A stretch of DNA of 64,000 bases, taken from Salinivibrio kushneri. GTDB lineage: Bacteria; Pseudomonadota; Gammaproteobacteria; Enterobacterales; Vibrionaceae. The translations under genes were made by a program, and so were the position numbers. Shown piece after piece: positions 1 through 8,535 of the stretch. Location of the stretch: assembly GCF_005280275.1 (NCBI RefSeq), contig NZ_CP040021.1:1761001-1825000 (forward strand). Reading direction: 5' to 3'. The first letter of the stretch is position 1. Each line of letters opens with the position of its first letter. Under the pieces are notes generated by a model. The model was not told where the DNA came from and made no database searches. It saw nothing but the letters and a program-made list of their open reading frames with translations.

Positions 1-136
1 GGATGAAATTGCCAACCCGCAATTACGTGCGCAAAAAGGGATGAAGCGCTGGAAAAAACTCAGCCAACAAGAAAAGAAAGCCCGCGACGAGAATCCCGTT
101 GCCGAACACATGCTGATCAGTGGAGATAAATCATGA
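1..136 (+). CDS. C-terminal end of a chitooligosaccharide/oligopeptide ABC transporter permease (partial)
   Basis: The window starts inside this gene. Reading from base 2 gives 44 codons and a TGA at 134-136. The tail is highly charged (KRWKKLSQQEKKARDENP), as expected for the cytoplasmic end of a DppC/OppC-type permease. The stop overlaps the start of the next gene as ATGA, so the two are translationally coupled. In Vibrio the two permease genes of the chitin oligosaccharide importer directly precede the two ATPase genes found here. The permease identity rests on this gene order, because no membrane segment is visible in the fragment. Confidence 0.6.
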   Translation, partial: DEIANPQLRAQKGMKRWKKLSQQEKKARDENPVAEHMLISGDKS

Positions 137-1122
137 GTCGCACCCCACTTATCTCAATCCGTGACCTGTGCGTGGACTACATTACCGATGCCGGTGATGT
201 CCGAGCCTGCGATCACGTCAATTTTGACATTGCGCCCGGTGAAGTATTCGGCCTGGCTGGCGAGTCGGGCTGCGGTAAATCCACCGTTGCCTTTTCGCTG
301 ATGCGTCTGCATAAGCCACCTGCATTTATCACCGGCGGCGAAGTGCTATTTAACGGCGAGAATATCCTCAACTATAGCGATGCCCGCATGCGTGATTTTC
401 GTTGGCGAGAAATGTCGATGGTGTTTCAAAGCGCCATGAATGCACTCAACCCAGTGCTGACACTCGAAGAACAGTTTTGCGATGTGCTGATGCGCCACAC
501 CAAACTCACCCGCAAACAAGCAGTCAAGCGGGCGCAAGGCTTGCTGGAAATTGTTGATATTCATCCCAGCCGCCTGACTGATTATCCGCACCAGTTTTCG
601 GGCGGGATGCGTCAGCGCTTAGTGATAGCTATTGCACTGGCCTTGAACCCGAAAATGATCATCATGGACGAACCCACCACCGCATTAGACGTGGTGGTAC
701 AGCGTGAGATCTTGCAAAAAATCTATGCGTTAAAAGAAGAGTTTGGCTTTTCGATTCTGTTTATCACCCATGATTTATCGCTCATGGTCGAGTTCTCCGA
801 CCGGATTGGGATCATGTACTCCGGCGAGCTGATTGAGGTCGCGCCGTCCAAACAAGTACTCACTAATCCCTATCACCCCTACACCGAAGGGCTGGGCAGC
901 TCATTCCCCTCACTCACCGGACCTAAGCACCAGCTCACGGGGATCCCGGGCAACCCGCTCAACTTGCTCGAAATCCCGACCGGCTGCCGCTTTCAAGCAC
1001 GTTGCGCGCAAGTGCATGAACAGTGTCGAACCACCCAAACCGTGCTACGCCAAATCGAACCGGGCCGGTATTCCAACTGCCATCTATACGACGGCGAGCC
1101 GATCGCCCAACAAAAAGTCTAA
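133..1122 (+). CDS. ABC transporter ATP-binding protein, DppD/OppD type, of the chitooligosaccharide importer
   Basis: This is a 329-aa nucleotide-binding subunit that energises import of chitin oligosaccharides (by context) across the inner membrane. Walker A GESGCGKST lies at residues 43-51, the ABC signature SGGMRQR near 156-162, and Walker B IIMDEP near 177-182 followed by TTALD. The C-terminal Cys-containing oligo/dipeptide extension (CRFQARC) is present, which is typical of the peptide/oligosaccharide subfamily. It is the homologue, by position and type, of the first ATPase in the Vibrio chitin catabolic cluster. It overlaps the upstream permease by ATGA and lies 27 bp before the second ATPase. 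Substrate assignment is inferred from the following GH9 and GH20 genes. On its own the sequence would equally fit a dipeptide transporter. Confidence 0.85.
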   Translation: MSRTPLISIRDLCVDYITDAGDVRACDHVNFDIAPGEVFGLAGESGCGKSTVAFSLMRLHKPPAFITGGEVLFNGENILNYSDARMRDFRWREMSMVFQSAMNALNPVLTLEEQFCDVLMRHTKLTRKQAVKRAQGLLEIVDIHPSRLTDYPHQFSGGMRQRLVIAIALALNPKMIIMDEPTTALDVVVQREILQKIYALKEEFGFSILFITHDLSLMVEFSDRIGIMYSGELIEVAPSKQVLTNPYHPYTEGLGSSFPSLTGPKHQLTGIPGNPLNLLEIPTGCRFQARCAQVHEQCRTTQTVLRQIEPGRYSNCHLYDGEPIAQQKV

Positions 1123-1149
1123 TAACGCGCCAATGTGAGGAAGTCAGTG

Positions 1150-2145
1150 ATGAGTACAGGTTTTGGAGAATTGCTGGTTGAAGGGAAAAACGTGGTGAAA
1201 GATTTCCCCATCAACAGCCACGCCCTTAAACAACCCATGATGCGAGCGATCAATGAGGTATCGTTCAAAATGTACAAAGGCCGTGGGCTTGCCGTGGTGG
1301 GGGAATCAGGCTCGGGCAAATCAACCACCGCGAAAATGATCGCAAAAATGTACGCCCCGACCGACGGCTGCATTGAATACCGGGGCCGCGATATTACCAC
1401 CATTAAAAAACGTGATGAGCTAATGCGCTATCGCGAAGGCCTGCAAATGGTCTGGCAAGACCCTTTTGGCTCGCTCAATCCCACGCATAATGTATTTCAC
1501 CATATTGCGCGCCCGTTATTGATCCACAAAAAAGTCGCCAAGCGCGACAAAGCCCAATTGAAAGAACGGGTATTCGAACTGCTCGAGCAAGTAGGCCTCA
1601 CTCCGGCCAAAGAAACGGCGGAAAAATTTCCCCATCAGCTGTCGGGCGGTCAACGTCAGAGGATAAACCTGGCGCGTAACATCGCTGTGGGTGCGGAAGT
1701 GGTACTCGCCGACGAGCCGACCTCGATGCTGGATGTGTCGATTCGTGCCGGTGTACTTAATCTCATGGAAGAGATGAAAGTGGAGAAGCAAATGTCGCTG
1801 CTCTACATCACCCATGACATCGCCACCGCGCGCTACATTGCCGAAGACTTGGCAGTGATGTACGTCGGCCATATGGTTGAATGGGGAGACACCGAAGAGA
1901 TTATTCACCATCCCCAACACCCTTATACCCAGTTGTTGGTCTCGGCGGTGCCCGACCCGAGCAAATCCATTCATGAAGAATTAAAGGGCAACAAGGGTGA
2001 GATCCCCCTATGGACGCCGGATTCGGTCGGCTGCCCTTTTTCCGGCCGTTGCCCACATGCGACGGCCAAATGCACTGAGCAGTTACCCGGCGTGACCAAG
2101 CTCGCCGACAACCACTATGTGCGCTGCTATTTGTACGAGCAATAG
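1150..2145 (+). CDS. ABC transporter ATP-binding protein, DppF/OppF type, of the chitooligosaccharide importer
   Basis: This is the second ATPase subunit, 331 aa from the ATG at 1150. That start is preferred over an in-frame GTG at 1135 because GAGGAAG lies about 7 nt upstream of it. Walker A GESGSGKST is near residues 51-59, the signature LSGGQRQR near 163-170, and Walker B is followed by DEPTSMLD. The Cys-rich C-terminal extension (CPFSGRCPHATAKC) marks the oligopeptide/oligosaccharide subfamily. It pairs with the preceding ATPase to form a heterodimer under the two permeases. The GH9 gene follows after 20 bp. SMLDVS is a slight variant of the usual SALDVS. Confidence 0.85.
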   Translation: MSTGFGELLVEGKNVVKDFPINSHALKQPMMRAINEVSFKMYKGRGLAVVGESGSGKSTTAKMIAKMYAPTDGCIEYRGRDITTIKKRDELMRYREGLQMVWQDPFGSLNPTHNVFHHIARPLLIHKKVAKRDKAQLKERVFELLEQVGLTPAKETAEKFPHQLSGGQRQRINLARNIAVGAEVVLADEPTSMLDVSIRAGVLNLMEEMKVEKQMSLLYITHDIATARYIAEDLAVMYVGHMVEWGDTEEIIHHPQHPYTQLLVSAVPDPSKSIHEELKGNKGEIPLWTPDSVGCPFSGRCPHATAKCTEQLPGVTKLADNHYVRCYLYEQ

Positions 2146-2165
2146 CGACCAATAAGGATACCATC

Positions 2166-4169
2166 ATGCAAGTGCTGACCAATCACATTGGCTACTCGTT
2201 ACACGGTGACAAATACGCGGTGATCGTCAGTGACAGCGACCGCCTCACCGGCACCCCCGTGGCACTGATTTCTCTGCCCCCTCTTAAGGGGACAGGCACA
2301 TTTAACACTGCCGATAAAACTGCCTCCTCTTCTGGGGATGGGGACAGACACTTTAACGATGCCGCAGAAGATGCAAAAAAAAGTACCGGGACAGACACTT
2401 TTGTTCGTGTTCGTGGGACAGACACAGTACCACTCGATAACGTGGTGGCGCAGTTTGAGTTACACCAAGGCACACAGTTAAGCAACTGGCAGATGGGCAC
2501 GGCTTATACGCTCGATTTTTCTGCCTTTGCACATCGCGGACGCTATCAACTCGTGCTGTTAACAGACACACCGGTATATTCCCATCCGTTTGAGATCACG
2601 GATAATTGTCTGTTTCACACCACGTTTTCTGATCTGCTCCATTACTTTAAATCGCAGCGGTGTAGCGGTATCTATGAACACGCGGATCAGCGCGCCAAGG
2701 TATTTGGGTCCGATGAACGCGTGGATGTGTCCGGTGGGTGGTACGATGCCTCTGGCGATGTGAGCAAATACCTGAGCCACCTTTCCTATGCCAATTACTT
2801 CAATCCGCAACAAATCCCGCTTTTAGCTTGGGGGCTGGCCGATCTTGCCAGCCAATTTAACTCGGACACGCTCCCCGCATTTATGCGCACGCGCTTAGCC
2901 GATGAAGCGAAACACGGCGCCGATTTTCTTCTCCGTATGCAACACCCCAGTGGCTTCTTTTACATGACGGTGTTTGATCAATGGTCGAAAGACCCAGAGC
3001 GCCGCACCCTTTGCGCTTACGCGACGCAAGATGGAGTAATGAGTGAGGCTTATCAAGCCGGTTTTCGTCAAGGCGGCGGCATGGCGATTGCAGCCCTTGC
3101 CACTGCAAGCCGAGCCCCTCTTTGCGCGGAGCCTGACCAACAAGCACGCTATTTAGATGCCGCCATTCGCGGCTACTGGCATTTGGTTGAAAATAACCAT
3201 CATTACCTTGATGACGGTGAACCCAACATTATTGACGAAACCTGTGCCCTTCTCGCCGCATGTGAGTTGCATCACGCCATTCGGCAGTCTACCGAAGAGC
3301 AATCTACCGGGGACAGTCACGCTTATTTGACGGGACGGTATTTAACGGGACAGGCACCTTTAGGTTCTGGGGACAGACACATTAGTACGAACGGTGACTG
3401 TCCCTTCTTGAGCGAGGCTCGAGGCTGGATGACAAAGCTGGTCGCACGGCAGCGCAGTGATGATACTTGCCAGTATTATTGGTCAGCAAATGCTGATGGC
3501 GGCCGCCCGTTTTACCATGCCGCTGATGCCGGTCTGCCCGGCTTAGCATTAGTTCGCTATCTCGATATAGAGACCGAACCTCACCACCAAGCTATCGCAC
3601 AAACAGCATTGGAACGCGCCTGCCAGTTTGAGCTCAACCTAACACAAACCGCCGATAACCCATTCGCGTATCCGCGTCAGTACGTCAAACCCGTCGATGG
3701 CGTCAAACAGGTACGTCACTTTATTCCTCACCACAATGAAACCGGCTATTGGTGGCAAGGCGAGAATGCACGCTTGGGATCACTGGCGACCTTTGCGTGT
3801 CATGCCACGCGCCATATTCATGACGATACGCTGAATACTGCCCTCCACACCTTTAGCCAACGGGCGCTTAATTGGATCCTCGGTTTAAACCCATTTGATA
3901 TCTGTATGCTCGATGGACATGGCCATAACAACCCAGATTACCTACCGCACTTGGGGTTTTTTAATGCCAAAGGGGGGATCTGCAATGGCATTACCTCAGG
4001 AATGGAGGATGAAACACAGATTGCATTCAACCCCGCACCATATTGCGATGATATGGCGCAAAACTGGCGATGGGGCGAGCAGTGGTTGCCAAATGCAAGC
4101 TGGTTTATGCTCGCCATCAGTGCGCAAACACTGATTGGCAACGGCCACTCGAATAAGGAGAACGCGTGA
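2166..4169 (+). CDS. Glycoside hydrolase family 9 glucosaminidase/N-acetylglucosaminidase, carrying in-frame repeat insertions
   Basis: This is a GH9 enzyme of 667 aa. In Vibrio chitin operons it acts on short chitooligosaccharides taken up by the adjacent importer. No signal peptide is seen, so it is cytoplasmic. The GH9 signature SGGWYDASGDVSKY is present; D194 and D198 are candidate catalytic base and partner. The C-terminal region has HHNETGYWWQGENARLG and SGMEDETQIAFNP, where the general acid Glu is expected. AAGGA precedes the ATG. The protein is longer than I expect for this subfamily (roughly 570-600 aa from memory). The excess is explained by two clusters of GGGACAG words, translated around residues 41-88 and 381-413. 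They read as GTGTF, GDRHF, GTDTF, GTDTV, GDSHA and GDRHI, using all three frames. The stop overlaps the next start as TGATG. Activity with these insertions is untested. Confidence 0.85.
   Translation: MQVLTNHIGYSLHGDKYAVIVSDSDRLTGTPVALISLPPLKGTGTFNTADKTASSSGDGDRHFNDAAEDAKKSTGTDTFVRVRGTDTVPLDNVVAQFELHQGTQLSNWQMGTAYTLDFSAFAHRGRYQLVLLTDTPVYSHPFEITDNCLFHTTFSDLLHYFKSQRCSGIYEHADQRAKVFGSDERVDVSGGWYDASGDVSKYLSHLSYANYFNPQQIPLLAWGLADLASQFNSDTLPAFMRTRLADEAKHGADFLLRMQHPSGFFYMTVFDQWSKDPERRTLCAYATQDGVMSEAYQAGFRQGGGMAIAALATASRAPLCAEPDQQARYLDAAIRGYWHLVENNHHYLDDGEPNIIDETCALLAACELHHAIRQSTEEQSTGDSHAYLTGRYLTGQAPLGSGDRHISTNGDCPFLSEARGWMTKLVARQRSDDTCQYYWSANADGGRPFYHAADAGLPGLALVRYLDIETEPHHQAIAQTALERACQFELNLTQTADNPFAYPRQYVKPVDGVKQVRHFIPHHNETGYWWQGENARLGSLATFACHATRHIHDDTLNTALHTFSQRALNWILGLNPFDICMLDGHGHNNPDYLPHLGFFNAKGGICNGITSGMEDETQIAFNPAPYCDDMAQNWRWGEQWLPNASWFMLAISAQTLIGNGHSNKENA
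2286..2428 (+). repeat. Four GGGACAGRCAC-type words inside the GH9 coding sequence (cluster 1)
   Basis: Copies start near 2287, 2341, 2388 and 2414: GGGGACAGGCACATTTAAC, GGGACAGACACTTTAAC, GGGACAGACACTTTT and GGGACAGACACAG. All are on the coding strand and open in all frames used. The segment encodes a Gly/Thr/Asp/Ser-rich stretch that breaks up an otherwise normal N-terminal beta domain. Confidence 0.85.
3307..3404 (+). repeat. GGGACAG words inside the GH9 coding sequence (cluster 2)
   Basis: Copies start near 3309 (GGGGACAGTCAC), 3347 (GGGACAGGCACCTTTAG) and 3369 (GGGGACAGACACATTAG). An opposite-strand copy, GTGACTGTCCCTT, lies at 3392-3404, so the cluster has inverted-repeat organisation. 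The reading frame stays open throughout. Confidence 0.85.
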
Positions 4170-6133
4170 TGACTTACCGCCTCGATCTTAGTGTGATCAA
4201 CGAGTATCCCAATGATACCCCGCCACGTAGTCGAATGGGGTTAACCTTACATAATCTCACCGACCGTTCGTTGGAAGCGCTGTCCATTGCGGTATTGTTT
4301 GATCGCTTCATCAACCCCAATACCCTGTCACAAGGCAGCATTGAACAAATCGGCAGCTATTGCGTCATTACACCGGCCCATCAAACACTCGATGCCAATC
4401 AGAGCTTATACATCGAGTTTGATGCCCACACGCCACCATTACGGTTTCTTTGTGCGGGCTTTAAAGATGCACTGCTCTACGCCAATGGCGAGCAATATTC
4501 AGTGATGCTCACTCCCATTAACTTGGCACACGCTCATACCACACGCTCATCGATTCCAGATGTTCACCCCGCCGAGCACGCCATTATTCCGGTGCCCAAA
4601 TCGGTGCGCCACCAGCCAGGATACTTTACGCTTTCACCCACAACACCGTTAATCGCTGTCGATCCACAGGCCCTTCCCGCCGCGCAGTGGTTAAGTAACG
4701 AATGGGTTCGCATATACCCGCAAGCTGATATTGCACTCGACCCACGCCACCAAGATGCGGTCACTGGCGATCATGCCATTATCTTACGGCCTTTACCCGA
4801 CTCTGCACTTCGAGATATCACACACCGTGATGAGGCCTATCAGCTCACCGTCACCGACCAAGGCGTGGTGATCCAAGCCTGTGCTGAACGCGGGTTTATT
4901 CACGGCTGCGCATCGCTATTACAGCTTTGCCAAGAGCAAGACACACAGCTTCGAATACCGGCAATAAAAATCAGCGATGCACCACGCTTTGCTTACCGAG
5001 GGATGATGCTCGATTGCGCGCGCCATTTTCATTCGGTGGACACGGTAAAGCGACTGATTAACCAGCTAGCCTATTTTAAGTTCAATACCTTTCACTGGCA
5101 TTTAACCGACGATGAAGGCTGGCGACTGGAGATTAAAGCCCTGCCTGAATTGACGCGCTATGGGAGTCAACGCGGCCCCAATACCCGCCTTGCCCCGCAG
5201 TTCAGTCACATTGCAGAACGTCACGAAGGTTATTATCGCCAAGAAGACGTACGTGACGTGATTAAATACGCCGCAGCCCGCGGTATTACCGTCATTCCAG
5301 AAATTGATATTCCCGGTCACTGTCGCGCAGCCATCAAAGCACTGCCTGACTGGCTGCACGATGCCGACGACCGCTCTACTTACCGCAGCGTGCAACACTA
5401 CACCGATAACGTATTATCGCCAGCCCTTGATGGTACGTATCGATTTTTAGATACGGTATTAAGTGAAGTCGCCGAGCTTTTTCCTGCCTCATGGGTCCAT
5501 ATTGGTGCCGATGAAGTCCCTGACGGGGTATGGACCGATAGCCCAATTTATCGGGACAGACGCATGAACGGAGAAACGACCGCTTCGCTACAGGGACAGA
5601 TACTGACCTATGCGGAGCAAAAGCTACGCGCCTTGGGCAAACGTATGGTTGGCTGGGAAGAAGTGCAGCACGGCGATAAAGTGAGTAAGAATACCGTGAT
5701 CTATTCATGGCAAAGCGAAGACGCCGCACTGCATTGTGCGCAGCATGGTTTTGATGTGATTTTAACCCCCGGTCAGGCGACCTATCTCGATATGGTGCAA
5801 GATTATGGTGCCACCGAACCCGGCCTCGACTGGGCGGGCGTCACACCATTAGAGAAAGTCTACCAATATGAGCCGCTGGCAAGCCTCGCCAGTGACGACC
5901 CCGCCCGTGAGCACATGCTAGGCGTGCAATGTGCACTCTGGAGTGAACTGATCACCAATCAGGACAGGCTCGATTACATGATATTTCCAAGGCTTACCGC
6001 CATTGCGGAAGCGGCTTGGAGCCACAGTGAGCGCCGTGACTGGCTCGATTATCTGGCCAGACTCAAAGCGCAATTGCCGCGTTTAGACAAGCTCGGTATT
6101 CAATACCGTTCCCCTTGGGCATCGAACAAGTAG
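4169..6133 (+). CDS. Beta-N-acetylhexosaminidase, glycoside hydrolase family 20
   Basis: This 654-aa enzyme removes terminal GlcNAc from chitobiose and chitooligosaccharides by substrate-assisted catalysis. The start is the ATG at 4169, with AAGGAG 8 nt upstream; a GTG three bases earlier is less likely. An N-terminal beta domain (about 1-140) and a GH20b-like domain precede the TIM barrel, which begins near APRFAYRGMMLD. The catalytic pair is D448-E449 in HIGADEVPDGVW, and FHWHLTDDEGWR and VIPEIDIPGH are conserved barrel motifs. No signal peptide is visible, so it is probably cytoplasmic like its GH9 partner. It ends the visible operon and is followed by a hairpin. In Vibrio operons I remember, a GlcN kinase gene sits between GH9 and GH20. 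Here it is missing. Confidence 0.92.
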   Translation: MTYRLDLSVINEYPNDTPPRSRMGLTLHNLTDRSLEALSIAVLFDRFINPNTLSQGSIEQIGSYCVITPAHQTLDANQSLYIEFDAHTPPLRFLCAGFKDALLYANGEQYSVMLTPINLAHAHTTRSSIPDVHPAEHAIIPVPKSVRHQPGYFTLSPTTPLIAVDPQALPAAQWLSNEWVRIYPQADIALDPRHQDAVTGDHAIILRPLPDSALRDITHRDEAYQLTVTDQGVVIQACAERGFIHGCASLLQLCQEQDTQLRIPAIKISDAPRFAYRGMMLDCARHFHSVDTVKRLINQLAYFKFNTFHWHLTDDEGWRLEIKALPELTRYGSQRGPNTRLAPQFSHIAERHEGYYRQEDVRDVIKYAAARGITVIPEIDIPGHCRAAIKALPDWLHDADDRSTYRSVQHYTDNVLSPALDGTYRFLDTVLSEVAELFPASWVHIGADEVPDGVWTDSPIYRDRRMNGETTASLQGQILTYAEQKLRALGKRMVGWEEVQHGDKVSKNTVIYSWQSEDAALHCAQHGFDVILTPGQATYLDMVQDYGATEPGLDWAGVTPLEKVYQYEPLASLASDDPAREHMLGVQCALWSELITNQDRLDYMIFPRLTAIAEAAWSHSERRDWLDYLARLKAQLPRLDKLGIQYRSPWASNK

Positions 6134-6150
6134 GCCGAATTCGCCCACCT

Positions 6151-6180
6151 GGCAGCGCCTCCTGCGCTGCCAGCTCTTTG
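6151..6180 (+). terminator. Hairpin terminator after the chitooligosaccharide operon
   Basis: A perfect 8-bp stem GGCAGCGC/GCGCTGCC with a 5-nt loop starts 17 bp after the GH20 stop and is followed by AGCTCTTTG. The U-tract is weak, so termination may be partial. Confidence 0.6.
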
Positions 6181-6242
6181 CGCTCGCATCCCATCTGTTT
6201 ATAATGCCCAGCCATTGTTGTCAGTCTGAGAGTGTTTCCGGC

Positions 6243-7010
6243 ATGCTACGCCAAGAAATTAATACCCTACTCACCCCTATTCATGGTTTTCTGCACTGTC
6301 AAACCCCCGACAGTTGGATTGAAGCGGCCATTCAGCCTGACAATCAATCGATTCTTTTGCGCGATCACGCAAACTGCGAATTAAAAGCCAGCCAAACCGC
6401 GATGTGGCTGATCCGTAAATATGCGGTTGACGCGGCGAGTGGCGAGCAACTGCTGGCATGGGCCAAACCCTATGAAGACTTTGTCTATCGCGGCGTTCGC
6501 GATGGGATCTTCCACGCGCGCAAAAACGGTCTCAGTGCACCTTTAACCCCTAAAGCGGGTTTTGCCCACGGCCAAGCCTTGATTGATAAAATGGTCCGGT
6601 TAATCAAAGAAGAGTTTCATCACTTTGAACAAGTGATTGAAATCATGGACGCACGCGGCATTCCTTATCAACCGTTAGAAGCAGGTCGCTACGCCAAAGG
6701 ATTAATGCGCGCGGCACGCACTCACGAGCCGGCTACCTTGGTCGATAAACTGATTATTGGCGCCTACATTGAAGCACGCTCCTGCGAGCGCTTTGCCAAA
6801 GTCGCCCCGCACCTCGATGATGAACTGCAAAAGTTCTACATCTCGCTACTGCGCTCGGAAGCACGCCATTATCAAGATTACCTCACGCTTGCAGAAACCA
6901 TCGCCGGCGAGGACATTCGCGACCGCATTCAAGCCATCGGCGAGCGCGAAGCCGAGTTGATCCAAGCGCCCGACAACCAATTCCGCTTTCACAGCGGCGT
7001 TCCTGCCTAG
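6243..7010 (+). CDS. miaE: tRNA-(ms2io6A37) monooxygenase MiaE
   Basis: This is a 255-aa nonheme diiron hydroxylase. It converts 2-methylthio-isopentenyl-adenosine-37 in tRNA to its cis-ribozeatin derivative. The family Glu/His ligand pattern is visible: EDFVYRGVRDGIF early, KEEFHHFEQVIEIM in the middle, EARSCERFAKV, and RSEARHYQDYL near the end. These are the paired ExxH carboxylate-bridge helices. The ATG at 6243 (MLRQEINTLLTP) is chosen over an upstream in-frame ATG at 6204, because the extra 13 residues are not typical and overlap the putative promoter stretch. The gene stands alone between the hairpin at 6151 and a block of GGGACAG words that starts about 10 bp after its stop. Confidence 0.9.
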   Translation: MLRQEINTLLTPIHGFLHCQTPDSWIEAAIQPDNQSILLRDHANCELKASQTAMWLIRKYAVDAASGEQLLAWAKPYEDFVYRGVRDGIFHARKNGLSAPLTPKAGFAHGQALIDKMVRLIKEEFHHFEQVIEIMDARGIPYQPLEAGRYAKGLMRAARTHEPATLVDKLIIGAYIEARSCERFAKVAPHLDDELQKFYISLLRSEARHYQDYLTLAETIAGEDIRDRIQAIGEREAELIQAPDNQFRFHSGVPA

Positions 7011-7017
7011 CTTCTTC

Positions 7018-7300
7018 TTATAGGGACAGGCACTTTATATTTTCTGCGAGGACAGGCACCGCTACGCATATCCCTAATCGGTTTCCTTTCCAATGATTTC
7101 CTGTGGGGACAGACACCTTTACGCATGTCCCTACTGAGTTTCCTTTCCAAGGACTTTCCAAGGACAGGCACTTTTAGTTATCGCCGGAGACAAACATCCT
7201 TTGGTGACTGTCCTGGTAGCTTCCCGTTGTTTATTGCTCTATAGCCCGCCTGTCCCCGTTATTTTATTTATTGAGACAGACGCTTTTAGTAACTAACTAA
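7018..7300. repeat. Block of GGGACAG-type words between miaE and the HUH transposase
   Basis: At least seven imperfect copies occur in both orientations: GGGACAGGCACTTTA near 7023, GAGGACAGGCACC near 7049, GGGGACAGACACCTTTA near 7105, AGGACAGGCACTTTTAG near 7161, GTGACTGTCC near 7204, CCTGTCCCC near 7249 and GAGACAGACGCTTTTAG near 7273. The phrase CGCATATCCCTA / CGCATGTCCCTA followed by GTTTCCTTTCCAA also occurs twice, so a larger unit has duplicated. Otherwise this 400-bp gap holds only the presumed transposase promoter. Confidence 0.85.
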
Positions 7301-7414
7301 TCTCACAGTTACAGTATTTCTTGCACTGTCACGAAAACCCGATCTAGAAAAGATGAAGGCTGTTCATTTATACAGTAATCTCTACTCGTACCTAGATGCT
7401 AAGAGGGACCGACG

Positions 7415-8356
7415 ATGACCAAAGCTCGCGCATCGCAAATAAATTTGGCTGCCACACCCTATTATCATTGCGTCTCACGCTGTGTACGCCGCTCGTATTT
7501 GTGCGGCTATGATGCTCAGTCGCAAAAAAGTTATGAGCATCGTCGCGCATGGATAGAAACGCGTTTACTCGCATTAGCCAAAGCGTTCTGTATCGATATT
7601 TGTGCTTATGCCATTATGAGCAATCACTATCACGTTGTTTTGCATATCAACGCAAACGCGGCTCAGTCTTTGACCAACATCGGGGTTATTGAACGCTGGC
7701 TAGCCTTTCATCAAGCGCCTGCGCTTATCCAGCGTTTTCATCAGGGTGAATCGCTCTCTCACTCAGAGCGAAAAGCGTGTTTTCGCATCATTGAGAACTG
7801 GCGCGAACGTTTGATGTCTGTCAGCTGGTTTATGAAGCTGCTTAATCAATATATTTCGACGCAAGCGAATCGAGAGGATCAATGTTCAGGGCATTTTTGG
7901 GAGGGACGCTTTAAAAGCCAAGCCTTATTAGATGAAAAAGCACTCGCTGCGGCCATGGCCTATGTCGATTTGAACCCAGTGCGAGCAGGTCTCACCAAAC
8001 GGCCTAAACAAGCCAATTACACATCGATTAAAAAGCGCGTTGAATCACTCAAGCAAAATAAAGCGACGCAAGCCGGCTTATTTCCCTTCGTTGGAAACCC
8101 AAGAAAGTCGATGCCCGACGGTATCCCTTTTCGCCTTATGGATTATTTAGCTCTGGTAGAATGGACGTGCGATCAGGGTCAGAACGCCAATTCACTCCCG
8201 AGACCACACCTACTCACACAGCTGAACATCTCGCGTGAAACCTGGTTAAGTACATGCTCTCACTTAGAAGGCGGGAATATCGTAGGTTCACTATCGAGTG
8301 TTCAGGGGGTATTGCCGACATTCGGTCTACAGCGCATGACCGGCATCATGCTCTAG
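7415..8356 (+). CDS. IS200-like HUH transposase of the REP-associated (RAYT, TnpA_REP) type
   Basis: This is a 313-aa single-strand DNA transposase of the Y1 superfamily. The HUH motif is NHYHVV (H71, H73), and the catalytic tyrosine is most likely Y146 in KLLNQYISTQ. The RAYT-typical GHFWEGRFKS (about 159-168) and AYVDLNPVRAGL follow. A roughly 100-aa C-terminal extension is present, as in the longer RAYT-like proteins. There is no clear pair of IS ends around it. Blocks of GGGACAG words lie on both sides instead (7018-7300 and 8621-8738), and words of this kind are scattered over the first 22.85 kb. The inferred role is mobilisation or maintenance of these words. The ORF is intact, with no frameshift. 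Confidence 0.85.
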   Translation: MTKARASQINLAATPYYHCVSRCVRRSYLCGYDAQSQKSYEHRRAWIETRLLALAKAFCIDICAYAIMSNHYHVVLHINANAAQSLTNIGVIERWLAFHQAPALIQRFHQGESLSHSERKACFRIIENWRERLMSVSWFMKLLNQYISTQANREDQCSGHFWEGRFKSQALLDEKALAAAMAYVDLNPVRAGLTKRPKQANYTSIKKRVESLKQNKATQAGLFPFVGNPRKSMPDGIPFRLMDYLALVEWTCDQGQNANSLPRPHLLTQLNISRETWLSTCSHLEGGNIVGSLSSVQGVLPTFGLQRMTGIML

Positions 8357-8421
8357 AGTCGGTCCGGCTTGTCGTTAAGTGCATCCCAATAACGTAAACA
8401 CCAAATAAGCTCGCTAAGGCC

Positions 8422-8535
8422 TCATCCAATCCAATAAGCCAGCATCATTATCAATACAAACAACACACCCACCGCTTTTAAGAGCGGCTTTAGCCCTTTT
8501 GCTCCACCTTCCGGGGATTGATTACAGCATCCCAT
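8422..8535 (-). CDS. Unrecognised 37-aa membrane peptide
   Basis: This small gene reads leftward from the ATG at 8535. It starts MGCCNQSPEGGAKG, has one strongly hydrophobic helix (AVGVLFVLIMMLAYW) and stops at TGA 8422-8424. AGGAG lies 5 nt before the ATG, an excellent ribosome-binding site, which is the main reason to believe it is real. It has an N-terminal cytoplasmic-type Cys-Cys pair and a single C-terminal transmembrane segment. I do not recognise a family. It lies alone, convergent to the transposase and divergent from the 707-aa gene. The Cys pair could bind metal or be lipid-modified, but that is speculation. Confidence 0.6.
   Translation of the reverse strand: MGCCNQSPEGGAKGLKPLLKAVGVLFVLIMMLAYWIG

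Noticed and set aside
5961-5980. CAGGACAGGCTC in the GH20 gene as another repeat word
   Set aside because: It encodes the conserved NQDRLDYM segment before FPRLTAIAEAAW, lacks GGG and CAC, and looks coincidental.
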